Shown here in pieces: positions 25,999-34,056 of a stretch of DNA of 64,000 bases. The first letter of the stretch is position 1. Each line of letters begins with the position of its first letter. Source of the stretch: Phycisphaeraceae bacterium (GTDB taxonomy: Bacteria; Planctomycetota; Phycisphaerae; Phycisphaerales; UBA1924); contig JAHBXH010000001.1 in the NCBI GenBank assembly GCA_019636555.1, positions 1,770,928-1,834,927 of the forward strand. Direction: 5' to 3'. The notes under the pieces were generated by a model that searched no databases, had not been told where the DNA came from, and saw nothing but the letters and a program-made list of their open reading frames with translations. The position numbers were made by a program, and so were the translations under genes.

Positions 25999-27213
25999 TC
26001 AGCTGAATCGCGCCAGCACGGCGGAAAAATCGTCCGCGAGGATTTCAGAGCCCGTCATTTTTTTCACCGTTTCGTACAGGTTGTCGAGGCACGAAGCGGT
26101 CCGCACGTCCTGCGCTTCCATGAACGCGCGGATGCCTTCCACGCCCCACACCTTACCGGGGGTCGGGAAGACTTCGAACGCGCCGTCGCTGTAGAGAAAA
26201 AGAGAAGACCCGGCGGGGAGTTCCGCGCGGTTCGACTCGAATGTCATGTCCGGGACCACGCCGATGGGCGGGCCGGGCGATTCGAATTCGCGGATCGGGT
26301 TGCCGGTTCCGCCGCGTTCGATCAGCATCGCGGGCGGATGTCCTCCTCCTGAGTACGTCAGTGTTCGCGAACTGCGCTTGAACACGCCGTACCAGATGGT
26401 GAAGAACATGCCGCCGTGCGTGCTCATGGGGAACGACGCGTTCAGCCGCTCGAGCACGCTCGATGGCTCGCGAAGATCGGCGCCGGTCACGCTGCTCGTG
26501 CGGAGAGAGTTCATCGCCGAAACGCCGAGAAGCGCCGGGCCGACGCCGTGCCCGCACACATCGAGCACATACATCGCGATGTGATCGTCATCGATTTGAA
26601 AGTAATCGAAGCAGTCTCCTCCCAGCGACGCCGAAGGCACAAATCGCCAGTCGATCGAGAGAGGCGACTTCATCGGTTCGGGCAGCAACGATCGGACATA
26701 CTGCGCCGCTTTGTGCAGCTCGTTGGCCAGCGCCGCCTGGCTTGCACGCAGCGCTTCAAATGCCTGATTTCGCTGGAGCAGGGAGAGATAACCCCGCGAG
26801 TGATACCGGATGCGGGCGATCAGCTCGACCGGATCGGGAAGCTTGACGATGTAGTCGTTCGCGCCGCGAGCAAATGCTTCGGCCTTCGTCGCGCCCTCTT
26901 CCTTCGAGCTCAAGACGATCAGGGGCGTCAGCCTTGTCGCATCCTGTTCGCGATATTTCTTCACGAGTTCGAGCCCGTCGGCATCGGGCATGACCAGATC
27001 TTGCAGAATGACCGTCGGGTTCAACTTCGCGGCGGTCGCGATCGCATCCTGCCCCTTCTGGCAGAAATGAAAACGAATCCCTTCCTGCCCGGCGAGGATC
27101 CGGCGCACGGCCTCACCGATGATCAACTGATCATCCACGAGCAGCACGATGCAGGTGTCGAGAGCCGGAGCAGGGACCGGTGCGGTCATCGGATTGGATT
27201 CGACCTGGTTCAT
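25999..27213 (-). CDS. Response regulator with SpoIIE-type PP2C phosphatase output
   Basis: 404 aa. The N-terminal receiver (LLVDDQLIIGEAVRRIL; acceptor Asp in ILQDLVMPDADG; lysine in SSKEEG) is nearly identical to the receiver of the HD-GYP protein encoded upstream. A helical linker leads to a SpoIIE/RsbU-type PP2C domain (about 190-400) with the metal-binding patterns GGDCFDYF, DVCGHGVGPAL and LFLYSDGAFE. Such proteins dephosphorylate anti-anti-sigma (STAS) partners. Last gene of the chemosensory operon, joined by ATGA overlap. No STAS or anti-sigma gene is nearby. Confidence 0.9.
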   Translation of the reverse strand: MNQVESNPMTAPVPAPALDTCIVLLVDDQLIIGEAVRRILAGQEGIRFHFCQKGQDAIATAAKLNPTVILQDLVMPDADGLELVKKYREQDATRLTPLIVLSSKEEGATKAEAFARGANDYIVKLPDPVELIARIRYHSRGYLSLLQRNQAFEALRASQAALANELHKAAQYVRSLLPEPMKSPLSIDWRFVPSASLGGDCFDYFQIDDDHIAMYVLDVCGHGVGPALLGVSAMNSLRTSSVTGADLREPSSVLERLNASFPMSTHGGMFFTIWYGVFKRSSRTLTYSGGGHPPAMLIERGGTGNPIREFESPGPPIGVVPDMTFESNRAELPAGSSLFLYSDGAFEVFPTPGKVWGVEGIRAFMEAQDVRTASCLDNLYETVKKMTGSEILADDFSAVLARFS

Positions 27214-28373
27214 GCCGACTCCTTGCTCGCTTGTTTCGCGTCAGCACCCTCTCCATTGCCCTGTTCATCATGGAACTGGCTTCCCGCGAGGCGGAACACC
27301 ATCTCCGATTTTTGCAGCGCATCGACCACCACCGGATCAAACTGCGTTCCGCTCCCGCCTGCAATGATCTTCACCGCCTCCTCGTGCGGCATCGCCGGCT
27401 TGTAGACGCGTTTGGATGTGAGCGCGTCGTACACATCCGCCACGCTCACGATCCGCGCCTCGAGCGGGATCTGGTCCTTCGCCAGTTTTCCCGGATAGCC
27501 GTTGCCGTCCCAGCGCTCGTGATGGCTTGCGGCGATGTTTCGCGCCATCCTTAAAAGGTCGTCTGAGGGCTGACGGGCGAGGATCGCGCTCAATGCGTCC
27601 GCGCCGATTGCCGGGTGCTTCTCGATCACGGTCCGCTCTTCCGGCGTGAGTTTCCCGGGTTTCAGCAGCACGGCATCGGGAATCCCCACCTTGCCGATGT
27701 CGTGCAGCGACGACGCCAATTGAAGGTTGAGAATCCATTCGTCCGTCAACTCGGGCATTTTCGCGCGAAGCTGCTCCGCAAGCACGCGGCTGTACGCCGC
27801 GATGCGCTCCAGGTGCAGGCCGGTGTCCGTGTCTCTGCTTTCCGCGAGTTTCGCGAGGGCGAAGATCAGCGTGTTGCGGGCGTTCACCGATTCCGCTCGT
27901 CTCTCCGCTTCGATTCGTCGCCGTTCCGAATCCGCGTACGCCCGCGCGCGCTGCTGTGCGCGGAACGCTCCCGAGTGGTACCGGATTCGCGCCAGCAATT
28001 CCGCACCGTCGGGCAACTTGACGACATAGTCGTTCGCGCCATTGGCAAACGCCTGCGCCTTGGTCTCTCCTTCTTCCTTCGAACTCAAGACGATGATCGG
28101 CGTCCGGCTTGTCGCTTCCTGCGCGCGATACCGCGTCACGAGGTCCAATCCATCGGCATCCGGCATGACCAGATCCTGCAGGATGACAGTCGGGCCGATC
28201 TTCGCAGCGATCGCGAGCGCTTCCTGTTCCTTCTGGCAGAAGTGAAATCGGATTCCCTCTTGCCCGGCGAGTATCCGACGCACCGCCTCACCGATGATCA
28301 ATTGGTCATCGACGAGCAGCACGATCGCGCCATCTTCCGGGGGTGCCGCGGCTTGCTTGTTTTCTTCGCTCAT
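27210..28373 (-). CDS. Response regulator with HD-GYP cyclic-di-GMP phosphodiesterase output
   Basis: 387 aa from an ATG overlapping the cheB-like stop. Receiver with acceptor Asp67 (LQDLVMPDADG), a short helical linker, then an HD-GYP domain with ASSLHDIGKVGIPD and the hallmark HHERWDGNGYPG; the metal-binding and GYP residues are intact, so c-di-GMP hydrolysis is expected. It holds the position that the diguanylate cyclase WspR holds in Wsp operons, i.e. the opposite activity. The open frame extends upstream to 28862, but only antisense to sense within cheB. Confidence 0.93.
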   Translation of the reverse strand: MSEENKQAAAPPEDGAIVLLVDDQLIIGEAVRRILAGQEGIRFHFCQKEQEALAIAAKIGPTVILQDLVMPDADGLDLVTRYRAQEATSRTPIIVLSSKEEGETKAQAFANGANDYVVKLPDGAELLARIRYHSGAFRAQQRARAYADSERRRIEAERRAESVNARNTLIFALAKLAESRDTDTGLHLERIAAYSRVLAEQLRAKMPELTDEWILNLQLASSLHDIGKVGIPDAVLLKPGKLTPEERTVIEKHPAIGADALSAILARQPSDDLLRMARNIAASHHERWDGNGYPGKLAKDQIPLEARIVSVADVYDALTSKRVYKPAMPHEEAVKIIAGGSGTQFDPVVVDALQKSEMVFRLAGSQFHDEQGNGEGADAKQASKESA

Positions 28374-29401
28374 GCGCGCCCCGTCACCTTCGTCATGGCG
28401 CGGATGATCGCGCCGGCGATCTGACCGGGGGGAAGAACCTCGATTGCCGCGCCAGATTCGACGCACGCTCCCGGCATCCCCCACACCACGCTGCTCGCGC
28501 GATCCTGGGCGATCGTGTGCCAGCCCTCTTTTCGCAATCGTTTCATCCCGATCGCGCCGTCTCTTCCCATGCCGGTCAAGACGACCGCGACGCCGCGCGA
28601 AACCTGCGGCGCCGCCAGCGATTCGAAGAACACATCCACCGACGGCCGAAACACCGCCTCTTTCGGGTGCGGCGAATAGATCAACCTTCCGCCCGGATCC
28701 AGCACAAGGTGATCGCCGGTCGCGGCGATCGCAACCCGCCCCGCACGCGGCGATTCTCCAGCGGTCGCGATGCCGATCGCCTGACCCGATTCCGCGCCGA
28801 GCCATGAAGCAAGCCCGGGTGCGAACTGCAGATCGACGTGCTGCACGATCACGACCGGCCACGGCAGCGGGCGCGGCAACGCATTGAGAATCTGCGAGAG
28901 CACCATCGGGCCGCCGGTCGAAGCCCCGATGGCAACAAGCGGCGGGGTCGGTGCCAGCGTTCGGTTGGGGTCGAACATCGGAGCCAACGCGGCCTCAGTG
29001 TTCCCGGCGCCCGCGATCATCCGGATCGCCTGCACCTTGCGTGCGAGCGCTTCGGCGCGTTCGACTCCGCCCCCGGCGCCGAGCCCCGGCGTTTCGACCG
29101 CATCGAGCGCGCCCGCGCCGAGCGCCTCAAAGACCTTGCTCGAGTTCCCTTCGACGGTCGCGGTGACGACCAGGATCGGGCACGGAGTCTTCGCCATGAT
29201 GCGGCGCGTTGCTTCGACGCCGTCCATCACCGGCATGATCATGTCCATCAGGATGATGTCCGGCACATCGGTGGCGCACTTGTCTACGGCCTGCTTGCCG
29301 TCCTCGGCGATCCATGCGATTGTCGCTCCCGGAATCGTGGTGACCGCGCGCCTCAGCGCCTCGATCGCAAGCCTCAAATCATTCACGATCGCGATCCGCA
29401 T
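28370..29401 (-). CDS. cheB: CheB/WspF-type chemotaxis methylesterase
   Basis: 343 aa. Receiver with acceptor Asp53 (LMDMIMPVMDG), linker, then the methylesterase domain with catalytic Ser in AIGASTGGP, His in VIVQHVD and Asp in TGMGRDG. It removes methyl groups from the receptor and so resets signalling. Start and stop overlap with the cheA-like and HD-GYP genes. Order matches wspF after wspE. Confidence 0.95.
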   Translation of the reverse strand: MRIAIVNDLRLAIEALRRAVTTIPGATIAWIAEDGKQAVDKCATDVPDIILMDMIMPVMDGVEATRRIMAKTPCPILVVTATVEGNSSKVFEALGAGALDAVETPGLGAGGGVERAEALARKVQAIRMIAGAGNTEAALAPMFDPNRTLAPTPPLVAIGASTGGPMVLSQILNALPRPLPWPVVIVQHVDLQFAPGLASWLGAESGQAIGIATAGESPRAGRVAIAATGDHLVLDPGGRLIYSPHPKEAVFRPSVDVFFESLAAPQVSRGVAVVLTGMGRDGAIGMKRLRKEGWHTIAQDRASSVVWGMPGACVESGAAIEVLPPGQIAGAIIRAMTKVTGRA

Positions 29402-31746
29402 TACACCGGCGCTCCGATCAGGTCTTCCACCATGCGAATCAACGAGTCGTCATGAAAGCTGCTCTTGGTCAGATAGGCGTTGGCCCCCGCTTCGAGTCCC
29501 GCAAGCCGATCCTCCTCCCGATCCTTGTACGACACGATGATCACCGGCAACTCGCCGAAACGAGATTCCTTCCGGAGTGCGCGGATCAGTTCGATTCCGG
29601 TCATCCGCGGCATATCCACATCGGTGACAAGAAGATCAAACTTCCCGGCTTTCAGTGCGTTCAGACCTTCCCGCCCGTCAACCGCGACTTCCACGTGATA
29701 GCCGCGCCGCTGGAGCAACTGGCGCTCCACTTCGCGCACGGTGATCGAGTCGTCGACGACAAGGATTCGCCGACGCGCCGCGTGCGCCGCTCCGCCCTGC
29801 TTTGTGATCACTCCGAGTGGCTTGCCCTCCTGCAGCGATTGCTTGACCGAGCGGAGGAGATCATCCACATCCACCACAATAACCGGAAGCCCGTCCGCGC
29901 GGATCGAAGCCGCCGCGATGTGCGCCACGCTGCCGAGTCGAGCATCGATCGGACGGATGACGAGGTCCTCTTCACCGCAGAACTCGTCGACGATGAGCCC
30001 GCACAAGTCATCGCTCTTCCCGCCGATGACCAGCACCGACAGCACAGCGCTGCTTTGGTCTGGCGCCTCGCCGCCCAGCATGTCGCTCGCCCGCAGCAGG
30101 CCGACCGACTGCTCATCGAGCGTGAACTGGAGCCGTCCCTGTACCGGTCGCGCATCTTCGCGTGCGACCAGAACTACGCGGTGCAGACGCGCGAGAGGCA
30201 CGGCGAACAACTGCCCGCCGATGCGCACGAGCGCCGCCCGCAGCACCGAGCGAGTCACGGGCAGTCGCATCACGAAGCACGTGCCTTTGCCCGGATCGGA
30301 TTCGAGCGAAATCGTCCCTGAAACGCCCTGGACCATCGACATCACAACGTCGAGCCCCACGCCGCGCCCCGAAATCTCGCTCACCGACTGCTTAGTTGAA
30401 AATCCGGGCAGGAACGGGAACTCCATCAGTTCCTGCTTCGAGAGCTTCGCCGCGGTCGACTCGTCCACCATCTTGCGTTCGACGACCTTCCGCCGGATAG
30501 CGTCCGGGTCGATGCCGCGTCCGTCATCCTGGACTTCGACGACGAGCATGCCGCTCTGGTGGCGCGCCGTGAGCTTGATCGTCGCCTTGGGTGGCTTGCC
30601 CAGCGCGATGCGTTCGGCTTCGGGCTCGACGCCATGATCGAGGCTGTTGCGGATCATGTGCGTGAGAGGCGACTCGAGTTTCTGCAGTATCTCGCGATCG
30701 ACTTCGACCCCTCCTCCGACGAGCGTGAATTCGACGCTCTTGTTGAGTTGTCTTGCGATGTCGCGCACCATGCGCGGAAACGCGGTCGTCCCTTCCGTGA
30801 AAGGCCGCATGCGACTCCGCAGAACTTCGGTGTAGAGCGCGCCGGACAACTCTTCCACGCGCCGCATCGTCTCATCAAACCGCGCCGAGTGTTCGAGCAC
30901 CGCCCCGCGCAGGCGGCCGGTCTCGGTACCCAGAGATTCGAGCATCGTGTCGAGCTCGGCGTCGCTCTGCTCGGGCTTCCCGCGGCGTCTCGCCTCGTGT
31001 ACCTGCTCGCGCAGTGATTCGATCCCGTTCTCGAGGGCACGCTCGCGGGATCGCAAGTTTTCGGAGAGGGCACGCAGCCCCTGCATCCGCGACGCTTCGA
31101 CCGTCGATTCCCCTGCCAGCGAGAGCATCCGGTTCAGTACATCCGACGCGACGCGCACGCTCGTGGCGCTCCCTTCGCTCGGCGCTTCGCGCGCCGGCCC
31201 AGAAGCAGGGGACGGTGATGTAGCCGTTGCAGGCGGCGCCGCGGCCGGTGCGGAAACAGGTGAAGGTGAGGAAGCAGCGGGGATCGACTCGGAAGCCGGT
31301 GCCGCGGGCGGTGGGGACGAAACCGGCGCGGCGCCTGCGGGCGCGGGAGCCTTCAACTCTGCAACAAGCGCATCGATCCGACTCGCTTGAGACGAGGTCC
31401 ATGCGCCGAGCTCCGACTCGGAAATCGCCCGGATTTCCGCGAGCACGTCGACGCCGCGCAGCAACTGATCCACGCGTGCCGCTGTGAGCTTCTCGCGTCC
31501 GGCTTTGGCGGCAAGAAAACATTCTTCCATCACGTGCGCGAGCGTGACGACCACATCCAGCCCGACGATCCGTGCCGCGCCCTTGACCGAGTGCGCCGCT
31601 CTCATCAGCGGTTCGACAACCGACGTGTCGCCAGGGTTCTTCTCGAGCGCGAGCAAGCCCTCGGTGAGCGCGGCACAATGCGATTCCGCCTCGAGCTTGA
31701 AGAGCTCGAGCATCGAAACGCCCGCAAAGCCGCCGTCATCGCTCAT
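29401..31746 (-). CDS. cheA: Hybrid CheA/WspE-type histidine kinase with C-terminal receiver
   Basis: 781 aa. Hpt domain with His52 (RAAHSVKGAAR); a long Pro/Ala/Ser-rich linker about 130-200 in place of P2; dimerisation helices; ATPase with HMIRNSLDHGVEP, DDGRGIDPD and SGRGVGLDVV; a CheW-like domain; and a C-terminal receiver with acceptor Asp (LLVTDVDMPRMTG). The fused receiver identifies the WspE/ChpA-like hybrid class. It phosphorylates its own receiver, the CheB and the two output regulators. Overlaps CheW by ATGA. Confidence 0.95.
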   Translation of the reverse strand: MSDDGGFAGVSMLELFKLEAESHCAALTEGLLALEKNPGDTSVVEPLMRAAHSVKGAARIVGLDVVVTLAHVMEECFLAAKAGREKLTAARVDQLLRGVDVLAEIRAISESELGAWTSSQASRIDALVAELKAPAPAGAAPVSSPPPAAPASESIPAASSPSPVSAPAAAPPATATSPSPASGPAREAPSEGSATSVRVASDVLNRMLSLAGESTVEASRMQGLRALSENLRSRERALENGIESLREQVHEARRRGKPEQSDAELDTMLESLGTETGRLRGAVLEHSARFDETMRRVEELSGALYTEVLRSRMRPFTEGTTAFPRMVRDIARQLNKSVEFTLVGGGVEVDREILQKLESPLTHMIRNSLDHGVEPEAERIALGKPPKATIKLTARHQSGMLVVEVQDDGRGIDPDAIRRKVVERKMVDESTAAKLSKQELMEFPFLPGFSTKQSVSEISGRGVGLDVVMSMVQGVSGTISLESDPGKGTCFVMRLPVTRSVLRAALVRIGGQLFAVPLARLHRVVLVAREDARPVQGRLQFTLDEQSVGLLRASDMLGGEAPDQSSAVLSVLVIGGKSDDLCGLIVDEFCGEEDLVIRPIDARLGSVAHIAAASIRADGLPVIVVDVDDLLRSVKQSLQEGKPLGVITKQGGAAHAARRRILVVDDSITVREVERQLLQRRGYHVEVAVDGREGLNALKAGKFDLLVTDVDMPRMTGIELIRALRKESRFGELPVIIVSYKDREEDRLAGLEAGANAYLTKSSFHDDSLIRMVEDLIGAPV

Positions 31747-32327
31747 GCGAGTGCCGCCTTGAACCCGGCCAGGATTCGTTCGCCATCAAGAACGGTCACA
31801 GGCCGATTGTCGACTTCCGCCAGCCCGGCAACGAACGCGCCGAGCGCATGCTCTACGGTGAGGGGCGCCGAGGCGAGCGCCGATGGATCGACCCGTCCGA
31901 TCCCGTGCAGCGCATCCACTTCAAAGGCCCACGCGGCGCTGGCGGGACCGATGACCATCGTTCGGAGTGGCTCGGTGTTCGCATCTTCTCGCGCCGGCAT
32001 TCCGAGCAGCCGCCGCAGATCGGCGCAAAGAACCAGCTCACCCCGCACATTACACACACCACGCAACACTCCGCCCGACCGATGCGGGATGCGAACGGGC
32101 TGGGCGAACGCGGTCACCCGCCGCACGACGCTCGCCGGTAGCGCCAACGACTCGTTTCCGAGTCCGAACAGCACGACGCCGATCCGCCCGCGCTCCCCCG
32201 TTTCCGCCGGGCTTGCGGCGTCTTCGGTCGAAGCGCGAACATCCGATTCAAGAAGCGGTCGCTCCAGGAGCCGAAACAGCGAATCCGAATGACTGCCGAA
32301 ATGTGGGGGTGGTGTGCTCGCGCTCAT
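31743..32327 (-). CDS. cheW: CheW/WspD-type coupling protein
   Basis: 194 aa: a disordered lead of about 48 residues, then a CheW fold (VVLFGLGNESLALPASVVRRV, VRGELVLCADLRRLLG, PVTVLDGERIL). It couples receptor and kinase. Second of two CheW genes in the operon, placed between cheR and cheA as wspD is. Overlaps both neighbours. Confidence 0.92.
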   Translation of the reverse strand: MSASTPPPHFGSHSDSLFRLLERPLLESDVRASTEDAASPAETGERGRIGVVLFGLGNESLALPASVVRRVTAFAQPVRIPHRSGGVLRGVCNVRGELVLCADLRRLLGMPAREDANTEPLRTMVIGPASAAWAFEVDALHGIGRVDPSALASAPLTVEHALGAFVAGLAEVDNRPVTVLDGERILAGFKAALA

Positions 32328-33574
32328 GGCTTCTCACCATCTTTGCCGTTCGGTTGAACGCGACGCAGCCGATTCCACAAGCGGTCGGCCATGGCTTGAT
32401 CTCCCATTTTCTCGAAGATCATGGCGAGCTGGAGCAGCGCAGTGGGACGTGCGGGTTCGAGATACAGCGCCTGTTCGAACAGCGCTTTCGCGCCGGCGGA
32501 ATCGTTGGCAGCGCCCCGCAACGTACCCAAGAGTTCGAGCGCCGGTGCGCTCGGGCCCTTCTTTGCCAGGATCCGCCGGATCAAATCTTCGCTTTCGATG
32601 GTGCGCCCTTCATCCGCCAGCGTCCGCGCCTCCTCGAGACCGGGCTCCGGGCGGCTGTGCTTCGCGATTACCTCGACCGGCGGGCGTGCTGCGGCGGTCG
32701 TGCTACTCGAAACCGCCGCACGCCGAATCTGAGGCGGACCAAACGCCGGTGATACGCGGTCCGGCGTTTCGCTCCGCGATGTCTGCTTCGTAAGTGTCGG
32801 TGCGACGCGTTCGAGTGCAAAAGCGTGCGGTGCTTCGAGCCGCTTCATCGCCGTCCCGATCGCCAGCATCTGTTCGGCGTGCCCGACAAAGAGCAGGCCC
32901 CCCTCGACGAGCGAGTCGGTGATCGACGTCAGCAACCGTGCCCGTGCACCCGCGCTGAGATAGATGAGCAGATTGCGGCAGAAAACGACATCCGCACCCG
33001 CCGTGCCGAGCGTTCCCGCATCAAGCGCATCGGCGCGCCGGAATCGAACCATCGCACGAATCTGCTTGTCCACCAAGATCCGCCCCGGTTCATGCTGCAA
33101 GAATTGGATCGCCCACGCCGGAATCTCGTGCCGGAGCGAAAACGATCCGTATTCGGCCTGCCTCGCGCGTTCCAGCACGGCGCCGCTCCGATCGATCGCG
33201 TCGATCGTCACGCGCTCATCCGGCCAGCCCGCGTACGCCGCGGCCATCGCCATCCCGTACGGCTCCTCGCCCGTGGCGCACCCGATGCTCATCATGCGGA
33301 GTGAAGCGGCCCCTGAAGCGAGTTTGGACGAAAGTTGCTCCACCAGCAAGCCAAAGGAGTGGGGGTATCGAAAGAACCAGGTTTCCGGAACGGCGATCGA
33401 TCCCGCGATGCGCTCGGCTTCCTCCGGCGAGCGCTCGAGCAGCGACAGATACTCGTCTTCGGTCGAGAGCCCGAGTGATTGCAAACGCTCGTCGAGCAGC
33501 GCGCGAAAGCCCGCGCCGCGCATCAGATCGGCGTCGAGCGACATCCGCTCGCTCAGCCATCGCTGCACGCGCAT
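32324..33574 (-). CDS. cheR: CheR/WspC-type receptor methyltransferase with TPR tail
   Basis: 416 aa. N-terminal all-helical CheR domain (ETWFFRYPHSFGLL), SAM-binding motif SIGCATGEEPYGMAM, DVVFCRNLLIYL, then a linker and tetratricopeptide repeats in the last ~110 residues, the WspC layout. It methylates the MCP glutamates. The start at 33574 is chosen because it overlaps the stop of the upstream cheW (ATGA); the longer frame to 33712 would lie inside that gene. Confidence 0.93.
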   Translation of the reverse strand: MRVQRWLSERMSLDADLMRGAGFRALLDERLQSLGLSTEDEYLSLLERSPEEAERIAGSIAVPETWFFRYPHSFGLLVEQLSSKLASGAASLRMMSIGCATGEEPYGMAMAAAYAGWPDERVTIDAIDRSGAVLERARQAEYGSFSLRHEIPAWAIQFLQHEPGRILVDKQIRAMVRFRRADALDAGTLGTAGADVVFCRNLLIYLSAGARARLLTSITDSLVEGGLLFVGHAEQMLAIGTAMKRLEAPHAFALERVAPTLTKQTSRSETPDRVSPAFGPPQIRRAAVSSSTTAAARPPVEVIAKHSRPEPGLEEARTLADEGRTIESEDLIRRILAKKGPSAPALELLGTLRGAANDSAGAKALFEQALYLEPARPTALLQLAMIFEKMGDQAMADRLWNRLRRVQPNGKDGEKP

Positions 33575-34047
33575 CACGCGGCACCCGCTTTCACCCGCGA
33601 CCAGAGCAGCTCCGCCTGTTCCGGCGTGAACAATTCGCGAGGCCGGACTTCCTGCACCGCTCCGTAGCGGGTTTGAGCGACCTTGCCCAGGAAGCGAGAC
33701 TGCTCGACCCAAAAGCCAGGGTGCGAGCCGGGCGCCTCGAACGCGGGCCGATCGAGTTCGAGCACGTTTTCAACCCAGAGCCCCGCGCGTTCGAGCGCGG
33801 CATGTTCGCCGACGCGGACGACGATGACACGGTTCGACATCCGGTCTTCCTGCGGGTTGCGACCGAGAAGGCCCGCAACATCCACCAGCGGAATGAGCGT
33901 TCCGCGATAGACAAAGAGCCCGCGCACCCATCCCGGAACCGCCGAGCAGGGCTCCGCCTGCACCGGCGCAAGGACTTCCACCACGTCGGCGACCGCCGTC
34001 GAGAAGACCAGCCCTCCTGCGCGCCAGATGACCGCGAGCGAACTCAT
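33574..34047 (-). CDS. cheW: CheW/WspB-type coupling protein
   Basis: 157 aa CheW fold (AVIWRAGGLVFSTAVADVVEVL, FVYRGTLIPLVDVAGLLG, VVRVGEHAALERAGLWVENV). First of two coupling proteins and diverged from the second, which suggests separate contacts with receptor and kinase as in Wsp systems. Lies 9 nt after the MCP gene. Confidence 0.92.
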   Translation of the reverse strand: MSSLAVIWRAGGLVFSTAVADVVEVLAPVQAEPCSAVPGWVRGLFVYRGTLIPLVDVAGLLGRNPQEDRMSNRVIVVRVGEHAALERAGLWVENVLELDRPAFEAPGSHPGFWVEQSRFLGKVAQTRYGAVQEVRPRELFTPEQAELLWSRVKAGAA

Positions 34048-34056
34048 CGCTTCCCC

